NCBI GenBank assembly: GCA_019973155.2 | Contig: BPQB01000157.1 | Location: forward strand, 1-31,853 | Direction of reading: 5' to 3' | Source: Phanerochaete sordida | Lineage: Eukaryota; Basidiomycota; Agaricomycetes; Polyporales; Phanerochaetaceae | Length of the DNA stretch: 31,853 nt | Program-made: the position numbers and the translations under genes | Shown: positions 8,269 to 17,015 of the stretch, piece by piece | Layout of the letters: each line of letters starts with the position of its first letter | Position numbering within the stretch: the stretch's first letter is position 1 | The notes under the pieces: model-generated | What the model saw: only the letters and a program-made list of their open reading frames with translations | Told to the model about the DNA's origin: nothing | The model's database searches: none

Positions 8269-9622
8269 CTAATCCATGACAAGTGAACATGTACTCTCTA
8301 ACTGCGCTCTGTAGTATCGCGGAATTCCGAAGGAAGAACGTGGGCGAAGGTCAATCACGGCGACATCGTACATGAACCAAGCATATGTCTCTTTGTTCAA
8401 CAATTTCAGGTCTTCCGGTTGAATGTCTGCGTCCATGTCGGAGTCGTCGAAAATTCCCAGTAAATCGACATCGTCCAGAAGCAGCCCAGAAGCGATGAGC
8501 TCGTACAGGCGCAAGGAAGGCGTGCGACCCATTTTAGCAATCAGCTCCTGCACCACACGGGCGACGGTACGCGGGACGTTCAATCCCGTAATGCACGGAA
8601 AACGCTTCGTCAATGCGACAAGTTCCGCAAGTCGCCTCTATAACGTCATCCTTTCAGTCCGAAACGGTGTCGCCTCTGCTCACAATTGACTCACAACGAT
8701 GGTGATGATGTTGCAACTGGTTTCAATGGATGATCGCTCAGATCTTCCTCCCTTAAGCAGCTCCAGAAGAAATGCCGCTCCAACACGTAGAAGCGAGGAT
8801 ATGTTGGCATTTGAGGGGTCAGAGAGCGGACATTTCGGTACCCTGAGAAAGTGATGCTCATTCAGTCTGATATCATGATCCTAGTGACATATCTTACCTG
8901 AAAGGAGTAGCGTAAAGGCAAGGAATAGTGTGCTCACCAGGGTGTGGGGTGCCTGCCTCCGAAGCCAAGGCCGACGTGATCAATTCCTTGGCGAGAGGAC
9001 CAGCGAGCCTCCGGCGAGTGGGAGAGATCAAAGGAGTCAGTTCAAGACAGAACCACTCCCTTGAAGCAAAGGTAGCGCGCTCGTAATCTTCAGAAAGCAG
9101 CTCGTAGCCACGAGTTGCTTCCGTCAGTGCCCCGGTGAAGTCGAGATCCACGTATCCCTGATAATGTGCCAAGTATTCGTCTCGGCGCAGGTATGGCCAC
9201 CGTGATCCTCCACGACTGATGATGAAAATTATCTTCTTCGCTTGATCGGGCATAGCGATGTCTTTATCGTCGGGATAAACAAGCAGGAGTTCCGTGATAC
9301 GAAGCTGCGTAACTAACTGAGTCTGACAATACAACGTTGACTGCCAGACGACACACTGTTATAGCGAGGATGTCCTTGATGTCATCTTCAGTTAGGGCTC
9401 GAAGCTGAGCTTCTGCCAGCGTTTCTTGAAGGAAGAGCTCGCCGATTCTGAGGAGTGAGAGGATGTCTTGTCTATCACAAACTTGAAGTGGATGGGTGGG
9501 ACATCCTGGGGCGCTTAAAACATGGGAAGATAAGCCTGGGGAAGAGCGCAATCATTTTTGACTCACTCAGATTGTAAGCAGTACAGCCAAGGTGTGCGAT
9601 TTCCAGTGCCTTCAGAGTTCAT
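8269..9622 (-). CDS. hypothetical protein, five exons, 364 aa
   Basis: Function not recognised. The minus-strand exons are 9622-9567, 9471-9357, 9304-8898, 8842-8695 and 8637-8269. They sum to 1095 nt and stay in frame throughout. The introns are 95, 52, 55 and 57 nt with GTGAGT, GTGTGT, GTAAGA and GTGAGT donors and AG acceptors; introns 3 and 4 contain GACTGA branch-like sites. The first exon starts MNSEGTGNRTPW, and the second joins as SE-QDILSLLRIGELFL. The product is mainly helical and leucine-rich with an acidic patch (GIFDDSDMDADIQPED) in the last exon and no membrane segment or signal peptide. The large number of phase-consistent joins makes a real host gene likely. The first intron's acceptor (GATAG) is the least certain call. 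The 3' end touches an LTR-like repeat. Confidence 0.75.
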
Positions 9623-9900
9623 CTTATGCAATGAGCATCGTCAATGAAGCTCGGTTTGAGCACAGACCATGCTATTCGTCAAGTCGAACATTGTACACGG
9701 ATCTCTCCGCACATTGAATCTCCGATATGGATAACAGTGGCAAAACTGATAAGATGGACAATAGTGTTTGGTTCCCCAGACCCCTGGCCAACCAGGGACG
9801 TACGTTCTCTCTATGGACAATTGCGAGCGAAGCGAGCAATTATCGGCTAGGGGGTAAACGATAGACGATGAATAAAGCTGACTACGTTACAAAGGTAACT
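9623..9900. other. likely 5' flank of the 364-aa gene
   Basis: No coding pattern. I could not identify a defined promoter motif. It should hold the start region of the minus-strand gene ending at 8269. Confidence 0.3.
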
Positions 9901-9921
9901 CAGGAAAGCTATCCTTGAATT

Positions 9922-9946
9922 GCTCCGGGATACACGATCCCGGAGC
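9922..9946. repeat. perfect hairpin, 10-bp stem
   Basis: GCTCCGGGAT and ATCCCGGAGC form a perfect 10-bp stem around the loop ACACG. It marks the left edge of GC-rich DNA. No following T-run for a Pol III or bacterial-type terminator and no CTRR sequence for a Helitron end was seen. Confidence 0.7.
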
Positions 9947-10720
9947 GCCCGGAAGCGGCACGGGAGCGCATGCCGAGACCCCCGGGCACCTCGGATCGCG
10001 CCCGAAGGTGCGCTCGAGTTCGTCGGCCTCCCACCCGTCGCCCAGTCGCTGCGCAAATTGGCAGGTCTGTAAGCACAGGTGTCTAGTGTGTGTCAAAATA
10101 TATTGGTAATCTAAATAAGGCAGGAGGTGGAGGGACAAGCTGCGCACAGTGCGCAAGTCGTCGCCGCCGCTTACCGCGACCGAGCGATTGATGGAGGGCT
10201 CGCAGGACGTAAAGCCTGGCGCCGCAGGCCGCGCCCCGGAGTCCTCCGCGTGCCCCATGTATAATAAGTCGCATTTCGCGTCGTGGGGCACGAGAAATCT
10301 GGCTGGGAGCATGACCGCCCGCGTACCCGATGTAAAATAAGGCACTCAGCGCGACGTGGGGCACGTCCCGCGCGTCAGTCTGGCCGCCCTCGCTCGCGGC
10401 CGCATCAATCGCCCTCGCTTAGGCCCTACCGACCGTCGCCGGCGCCCAGAAGGTCGCGCCGCTCCCTGTGACAGCGCCCCGCCCGAATCGTAGCGTCACA
10501 AGGCGCACGCCGAGTGACAGCCGCGGCGGGAGGGCCCAGATTGATGGAATCTGCCCCGAACGTGGGCATATGCGGCGCGTCCGCGCCCTCCGCCGCCGTT
10601 TTGCGCGCAATCTCCCGCCTCCCGCATGAAGGCGGGGTCCCGCCCGCACCGCACGTGACGCGCTGTGCCCCGGGGCACGACGCTGACTAAGCACCCGCCC
10701 CGATGCCGTGCCCCATGCTA
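9947..10720. repeat. GC-rich segment with recurring GTGCCCC / GGGGCAC words
   Basis: GTGCCCC or its complement occurs at about 10250, 10285, 10357, 10665-10678 (a perfect palindrome GTGCCCCGGGGCAC) and 10707. Two imperfect units start at 10253 and 10326 (ATGTATAATAAG and ATGTAAAATAAGG contexts), a 73-bp spacing. Composition is more GC-rich than the flanks. No coding pattern is visible on either strand. Confidence 0.45.
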
Positions 10721-10931
10721 GGAAGATATCTCATCTGATATATATCAAGCAAGGTCAGCAGCTGATGCATTTTCGAACTGCAGGACGTACCCTGGCGTAC
10801 CGAGCATCTGCCAATGTTCCTAACTCTTCCAGAAGATGTCGTTCGTCGTGGCAAAGCAATGCATGCCGCTCCTCTCTCCTCTCTTCTGGCGAAGCCGCGG
10901 TAGGATTCGGTCCGTTCTCGTGGCAGTCCAT

Positions 10932-11510
10932 TCAGCGTAGCTGATATCCGATTGCCTTCTCCTCTTGCAGAAGCCCGTGGACCTCGCAGCTTCCAGTAGT
11001 CGTCCAGCCGAGTCCCACGACACGCTCTGATGTGCCTTGTCTCGTGGGCACTGCTTGAGCTCCGGGAAGAACACCGGGTGCACGACGGTAATCGGCTTCA
11101 GGTACGCAATTGTTGCCTCGATGAGTGGGTTCGCGTTGCGTATGTTGACGTCGTTGAACGAGGGAGGCGTGAACCGTGGGCCGTACAGAGGGACCGAGGG
11201 CTAGAGGCGTGTACCGTGAGTCATGTCCCGTGCTATCTTCATCTTCTGCTGTAGCCAATTGACATATTGCATGACCGTAGCTTCGAATTCGAGCTGCGCA
11301 ACGTGGACGGATTGGTGCCCTGCGCGCCTCCTCGACCAGGAAGCTACACGGGAAGCTATCTAGTTGAGAGGTTAGTCTACTAGCCAACTGCCCACTCCAG
11401 CTCGAACTGACCTCTCCGCTCCAGGTCTTGTGGAACTTCTTGCGGTCCGACTTGGACGAGAAGGTCGCCTTGATCGCGGCCTTCACCACTTCTCCGTCGA
11501 AATGGGCCAT
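10932..11510 (-). pseudogene. broken spliced gene with cysteine/His-rich segment
   Basis: Exon 1 (11510-11412) starts MAHFDGEVVKAAIK. A 52-nt intron (11411-11360; GTCAGT donor, GACTAACC branch, CAACTAG acceptor) leads in phase to exon 2, which contains LEFEATVMQYVNWLQQKMK. An in-frame TAG at 11203-11201 interrupts it, and the same frame continues well as PSVPLYGPRFTPPSFNDVN and IEATIAYLKPITVVHPVFFP. Near 11010 a one-base slip leads to WTTTGSCEVHGLLQEEKA and then GYQLR-TGA (10934-10932). The pattern CP...W..W...G..EVHG suggests a zinc-binding or transposon-linked domain, but I cannot name the family. It shares the direction of the intact gene upstream at 11882-13095. Confidence 0.55.
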
Positions 11511-11881
11511 GCGATAGGAGGTAAGCACGAAGGTTTATTTGGTATGAGTACTAAGCGGAGGTGAGGACTAGGTGGGGCCCGCCGCTGAACAGATGCTTCA
11601 GGCGTGAGTTGTGGTGAACGTTCGTGCAAGACGTGCGCGGACGATCGCACCGTCCAGGTTCGTTCCTAGCCCATTCCGCAGCCCGTTTCCTTACACGGGC
11701 ATCCCGCCGCATTCAGCATTTACCGTCAGCGGGCGAGCTGAAACGCTGTCGCGTAGCTACGCGCAGCTCCTCTTCACATCCGAGCCCCGGTCGCACTCTC
11801 GGTTTATTTACTAGTCGGCTAGCACTACTTTACATGGACGGACTCGACGCCTGTCCTGTACATTCGAGAATCATGAGTACT
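11511..11881. other. spacer between minus-strand gene and pseudogene
   Basis: No coding pattern. It could hold further exons if the two minus-strand loci were once one gene, since the upstream exon's stop (TAA after GTG at 11887) overlaps a possible GTGTAAAG splice donor. Confidence 0.3.
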
Positions 11882-13095
11882 TTACACATTCGGAGCGGAC
11901 CAGTCGCGCAAGCGGCCATGCAGGACGGCACGGCCATCCTCTCGACGCACTTCGACTGTGAAGAAAACATCAAGGACGGCCGGGAGCCAGTCCATGATGG
12001 TGATCGTAGGCCCGACTTTCTCGACTTGGCGCAGCCGAGAAGCACCGTCGCCGCCGCTGGAGGACTCAGCACTCGAGCTAGCGTGCTGTGGGTTCGCGCC
12101 CGGAGCGTCCGCGACCTGCCCAAGTCCGGACGGCGCGCTGCGCGATGTCGTCGCAGTGGAGCTGCTCGCCTGAGGGCCAGAGGCCGGCGTCGCGAGCTTG
12201 CGCTTCTTCTCGGACCGCTTCTCGCGGTCGACTTTCCGCCACTGAGTATCTGCGTGGAAAGTGCCTTGGATGGCGGCGTATGCCTCGATGTGATTTGCAT
12301 GGACCGGTGAGTTGTTGACGGCGATAGCACACCCAAGGAGCGCTTGGTCGACGCCGTCTGCGTCAACAGAGTGCTCGCGGCTTTCCTCTGGAGTGCGAGG
12401 AGTGCGGGGCTGGAAGCAATGTCAGAATGTAGCAGTTAATATAGGTGTGGCTGCGCACAGAAACCAGCGTGATATCTTCCGAGTCTGAGCCCACTGGAGT
12501 TGACGACGGGCTGCACGACGGGCAGCCGGGACGCTGAGGAGTCTATAGTGACAGAACGTGAGCTTTAGATGAGGCTGCTCTTGATAGATGTACGTCCAAA
12601 TTAATTGCTTACCATATTGTACTCACATTTATCAACCTTCGTATACTCGAGTACCAGATTCGTCGCCCTACCACCATCGACCGGAAGGAAAGCGTCAGTC
12701 GAAACCTTCTCCCCGAATGCGCGTTCGGCGACCTTCACGAGGTTGGCGAGGCCATCCATGGTGCGCTGCCAATTGAGAGAGCCGATGCGGCTCTTCGGCT
12801 TCTCGAGGCGGAAGGTCGCTCGAGTGGTGATCATAACGCTGTTCGGCTGCGCTATCGTGACTTCCTCTGTGTACTCGTGGAGAGGCACGAAGCCCGAGGT
12901 GTGGAAGAACAAGGGGAGGTGCTTCTGTACGAGATCATTACCGAGGCGGCAAGGAGTCGCGAGCTTGATTTCGAGGCGATGAGCGCCGCTTCCGTGGACG
13001 TGCCGCGCGCTGACCTTGTCCCCGGCTGGATTGTCGACTCGGACTGAGTCGAGAGGCATTGTGCAGAGGGCGAAATACTTGGGCTTGATGTTCAT
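11882..13095 (-). CDS. hypothetical protein, three exons, 362 aa
   Basis: Function not recognised. Exons on the minus strand are 13095-12613, 12542-12465 and 12409-11882, all phase 0. The introns are 70 nt (GTAAGC donor, CACTATAG acceptor) and 55 nt (GTTTCT donor, TTCTGACATT branch region, CTTCCAG acceptor). The start context is GCCATGAACATC. Exon 1 encodes a compact domain (NIKPKYFALCTMPLDS, KLATPCRLGNDLVQKHL, EYTEEVTIAQPNS). Exon 2 is short and Pro/Ser-rich (CPSCSPSSTPVGSDSED). Exon 3 has a helical segment (LLGCAIAVNNSPVHANHIE), a basic nuclear-localisation-like cluster near residue 255 (REKRSEKKRKL) and a Ser-rich tail. The nuclear location is an inference. The second intron's donor is atypical. 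A transposon origin is possible given the neighbours. Confidence 0.65.
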
Positions 13096-13725
13096 GGCAG
13101 TGAAGGTGGTGGCAGTCGCAGTGCAGAGGGCACCATCTCCTATCCCATTCGCTGCCCCTAGCGTTGTCTGCGCACTTGAAACCACATAAGGCAAGTGTCC
13201 TCGTAGCCTGTCCCGCTCACCGTGCGCTGTGCGGTGACTCCCTCCGCCGCATATAATCCTTATGTCGGCGTTTCCGCCCCTTGAACGTTGACCGTCTGCC
13301 CACGCCGTTTTGCACAGCGAACTCGTTCGCGCCACCGCGATCCAAACACAGAAACCGCCTGCTCTTCTTCGCACGCCCGCACGACGTCTGCGCGCCCGCA
13401 CGCCCGCGCGTCCTCGCGTCCCCATATCCCTTGCACTACACCAAACGCAACTCACCTGCGACGCTCCAAGGCTCGCACGCAGAAAATCCAGTTTTAATGA
13501 TGGTGTAATATTATTGAAGATGTGTCGTATCTCGGGGCGCGTGAAGCGCGAGGGCGGGAGGAGAGGTGTGACGGCGAGTGGAAGCAACAGGGCACACGAG
13601 CCAAACTGTGTTCAACGACAAACATCAGTGTTGGACGTCGGACGCGAGATCCTCCATTTGATGGCGATTCTCCCGCAGGGCCGGTTCCTCTTCACATCGC
13701 CGTCCCAGATCTCAGCGTCGGCCGT
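13096..13725. other. probable 5' flank; no gene recognised
   Basis: Open frames here lack splice-consistent structure and look compositional (runs of C-rich CGCCCGCACG-type sequence at 13370-13420). It probably includes the promoter of the 362-aa gene. Confidence 0.3.
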
Positions 13726-13795
13726 GGGAACCCTGGCCATCCCTGGCCATCCCTGGGCCGGGAGCCCTGGGCCGGGAGCCCTGGGCCGCCTCCGG
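13726..13795 (+). repeat. short minisatellite
   Basis: CCCTGGCCAT is repeated twice in tandem, followed by two units of CCCTGGGCCGGGAG and a partial third. Confidence 0.75.
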
Positions 13796-13967
13796 CGTCC
13801 CACCCCTTGCCATGACTGTAATTGCCCGGCAATGCCCGGGCATCGGGGCGGCGCGACACACCACCTTTGGAAATGGTGCTGTGTAGGGAGGCTTATCCAA
13901 TCAGATTGCGCGAATCAATGCGACTGAACAGCACACCGGCGGATGTACATGTGGACATGATGCATGA

Positions 13968-13994
13968 CTAGCACTTGCCCGTGCGCTGCACGGG
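13968..13994 (-). mobile_element. probable Helitron 3' terminus
   Basis: On the minus strand CCCGTGC-AGC-GCACGGG forms a perfect 7-bp hairpin and is followed six bases later by CTAG and then a T in the flank. Helitrons end in a short hairpin followed by CTRR and insert between A and T, so all three features fit. The element body would lie at higher coordinates; I could not find its 5' TC end or a Rep/helicase gene, so it would be non-autonomous or truncated. A further GC hairpin (CCGCCGG / CCGGCGG) is at 14093-14115. Confidence 0.45.
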
Positions 13995-14228
13995 GTCGAA
14001 CACAAACGGAAGCTACGCGTCGCACGATAGAAAATCTCAACTTACACGGCAACGCTGCCATAGGCTGCCATAGCGGACAGGACGCCCGCTCCCCGCCGGT
14101 CCTGCGGGCCGGCGGTGTCGCGGGCGGGGGTGCATATTTCGACGCGAAGGCGAGCCGTAAGGCCATGAGGACAGCATTTAATTTGTCGTACGGGTGACAC
14201 GGTCTGGCCGTCAGTCCTATTCGCCCGC

Positions 14229-14539
14229 TTGTCTGCCCAGTGCAGCGCTCCGCAATGGCGGCACGCGATGTCCGTTGTCCATGCGGCCAAGGTCGTCGCA
14301 GTCGACGGCAACGCGATGACGTTCATTCGCGCGGCCTATCCGGACGCGACTGTGTACTTCGCGGTTGCGCCGGCGGCGGGCGGACGACTCCGAGGCGACC
14401 TGTTCGTAAGTTATTTTGGCACAAATCTGCAAGGCTCAGGACGGACAAACTCACTATGTACTTGTGGCTGGCTCAGCAAGAGCCTAGAGGCCTCGGATTG
14501 GACGGGTCCAGGTTTTCTGGTCCCTGGCGTTCTTCGTGA
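14229..14539 (+). CDS. possible small two-exon gene or gene fragment
   Basis: An open frame at 14229-14405 includes the segment HAAKVVAVDGNAMTFIRAAY; the first in-frame ATG is at about 14268. A GTAAGT donor at 14406 and a GGCTCAG acceptor at 14476 remove 71 nt in phase and lead to QEPRGLGLDGSRFSGPWRSS and a stop. No family recognised. It lies inside the region that would belong to the putative Helitron, so it may be a captured fragment. Confidence 0.25.
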
Positions 14540-15488
14540 TATGAAGCACGCTCGCGCGTTCTTTGCGAAGACTCCGGTGTCGAAAAGGGAGCGCCGTGGA
14601 GTTGTGCTCGTACTCGGGCAGATACTAGGGCGAAGGGGCTCAGCGCCACAGTAGAGTCTTCATCGGACGACGCCCTGTCTTAGTGTGCCGAGGTAGGTAT
14701 TGCCCACATTCGCAAAGTGGACGTGTTCGCGCAGTGGCGAGGGTAGAGAGGTGTCGCGTAAGGGTAGACTGTAAAGCTGGTAAGTCGAGAACGCGAGGAA
14801 TAGAGAGGACACGCACGATTTATCATGGCGGGCTCTCGAGCACACGTCGAGCTCGTTCTTCTTCTTGCGTTCTGCTCTGATGCCGCTATGGCGAGGTCAA
14901 TTCTTGAGAACTGATATGTTCAGCCCATATAAGCGATAATTAGCCAGCGAATAGTGGAGCACGCACCGGTTTGGAGGCCTCGCTCTGCGTCCTCTTGCGG
15001 GGCATTCTCTAACCCGGGCGGCACAGCGCAAAGCTTACTACGACGGCCCAAGCTCATTCGCAGTGAGAATTCACAGAAAATGAAAGGTTGAGCCCACCCG
15101 AACTCTTACCGCTTTGAACGTCAGAATGGCGGGCGTCGGGCCTGCGCCACAGGTCCGGGTGCGGCGAGATCAGTCGCGTCGGATCTCAGGCCATTTGTTC
15201 TGGGGGAAGAGGTTCATGTTGAGCAGTCTTGAATAATGATTACTTATACACAAGACACTGCTCAAGACACTGCTACGAAGGCATAGGGCGGATGGAATGA
15301 GAGTGAGTGAGAGAGAGGAGGAAGACGCGTCGAACGTTGCACGGAACGTCGTCGAACGACTCGCGCGCGGAGCTGGGCGCTAACATCGCAGGCTTACGTC
15401 ACACTGACGGTCCAGCCAATCGCATGTCAGTTTTGTCTAGCCAATCGCTGGTCGTCTTTGTCTCCGTGCAACTGCTTTATAATAGAGA
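14540..15488. other. left flank of the tyrosine-recombinase element; no gene recognised
   Basis: No convincing gene. The last bases (TTTATAATAGAGA) are the target-side sequence that meets the element's left end. Confidence 0.4.
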
Positions 15489-15675
15489 GGATGAGCGACA
15501 GGGGCTGGCCGAGCACGTGAGGCGAGCTCCCAGCGTCCAGCCGAGCGACGGAGCCCAGTCAGGGGGGCACTGCTCTTGGTTTCGAACCTCCATCAGCCAG
15601 CGTCGACCATCCCGCGGTCGACTCGTCTCGCAGTCCATAGCTTACTCTCTCCATAATCTCGTACTGTACATTCGC
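15489..15675 (+). repeat. split direct repeat A1
   Basis: The left terminal repeat is 187 bp from GGATGAGCGACAGGGG to TGTACATTCGC. It is identical to A2 at 20719-20905. It contains TGGCCGAGC at 15506 and GGTTTCGAACC at 15578, which resemble tRNA-type internal promoter boxes. Confidence 0.92.
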
Positions 15676-15729
15676 CTCGTCTCGCAGTCCATAGCTTACT
15701 CTCTCCATAATCTCGTACTGTACACCGCC
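15622..15729 (+). repeat. 54-bp tandem duplication at the inner end of A1
   Basis: Units start at 15622 and 15676 with CTCGTCTCGCAGTCC. The second unit is cut at TGTACA (15724) by the nested element and its last five bases, TTCGC, reappear at 16928-16932. A2 has only one unit. Confidence 0.85.
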
Positions 15730-16921
15730 AAACGGAACTAAGGTCATCAAAGGTCTGTTGCGCTCGGCGATGGCCAGCTTGTCGAAGAGGTGTTGCCCAG
15801 ATTTTTGCGGCGATGACCGTCGGAAAGCGTCAAAAGCCTGCCATAAGCTTCCCCCAGAGCTTAGGCTAGCTTGTAATGGGGCTATAGCAGTATTGGGCGG
15901 AGATTGCTACCACCTGGCGCTTTCCCACGCAATGCTACACTTGTTGAATGTTGACGTGAGCGCGATAATTAACAGATATATTCTTTTGAGGCAGCAAAGG
16001 CGCTGTTTACTACCGCATACACTTTGTGTTACCATACGACTTGCGTGTGTAGTAGCTGTCCAGTGCGGAGGGGACTTTGAGGTCGGGACGAGCGAGGGTT
16101 AGATTGGAACTCCGAATGATGCTTCCGCTCTGCCCGAGCTGCAAGCGCTTTGCCACGTCCCTTGTTCGACCGCTCGCCTCACCGTCGTTCGCCCCACTTC
16201 TTCTTCTTTTCGCGATGAGACATTGATTCATCACGAGTGGTCATGACACTCGCGTTGAACCAATGACTTCTGCGCTCATCATTGCTTCTACTTCCTTTCC
16301 AGTCACTTTCCGGAGCTCGTGAACAGATGGACTGCGGTACAGGGCTTATAGATGGAACAGGTAAGCCTGCGCAGCCTCGTCACCCATTCCTCAGCTGATA
16401 ATCACATCGTTTCTCTCAGACCAATGTACTCTTTTGTGACGTCGAGGGTGAAGCACAACCATGCGCCGGAGTACAGGCTCTCCACCCACGGTCAAGGTCG
16501 CCGCGCCATTGCCAACAAGGCCCTTCATCCATGAACGACGACGCCGTTGCGTAGTACATAGGGATATTGTATATACTATACTTCGTGTTGTGTCGTGTCA
16601 CATTGTGTAGGGCTGTAGTATCACGAAGAAATAAATGATGTTTACTGTATTTTTGGAATTGTCTGATAAATTGGCGAGAAATGAGGAATATAATGGAATC
16701 AGCAAGTTTCGAAGCCCGCTCTCGTTACAGTTGTGTGGGAGGCGGTCAGGTCGTCAGTCGCTGCTCTGAAAAGCTTTCCATCAACTGGAGCCTTGTGCAA
16801 GAATAGCTCGATTCTCTTCTTCAGCTGACGACAAGCTTTTGGAGACAAGCGCGCCAGACGGCGGTCAGCGCGGGGCAGCATTCGGCGTTAAGCCTAATTT
16901 CACCTGAATTCCGAACGGCGG
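15725..16921. mobile_element. nested terminal-inverted-repeat element, about 1.2 kb
   Basis: The left end CCGCCAAACGGAACTAAGG and the reverse complement of the right end, CCGCCGTTCGGAATTCAGG, match at 14 of 19 positions. TGTACA stands on both sides (15719-15724 and 16922-16927), and the interrupted A1 sequence resumes on the right with TTCGC. Because TGTACA is palindromic, the duplication could be TGTACA with ends CCGCC, or only TA with ends CACCGCC as in Tc1/mariner-type insertions. No transposase was recognised. Inside, a short plus-strand splice pattern (ATGGAACAG-GTAAGC ... TCTCAG, 16352-16421) and a 60-aa minus frame (16881-16699) are too short to name. It is probably a non-autonomous DNA transposon. 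Confidence 0.7.
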
Positions 16922-17015
16922 TGTACATTCGCATATTTGTCCTCCACTCGACTTCTACTCGTCTTCGAACCTTCTCAGCCTTCACATTCTTGTTCAACCC
17001 CTATCACACCTCGAC

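Noticed and set aside
9922..9946. Hairpin as a transcription terminator
   Set aside because: No T-run, and hairpin terminators of this kind are not expected for fungal Pol II genes.
12601..13587. Single 328-aa minus-strand frame as the complete gene
   Set aside because: The part before 13095 is low-complexity Arg-rich translation without ATG support, and the C-terminal VSN-stop is intron read-through; the spliced model explains the downstream exons.
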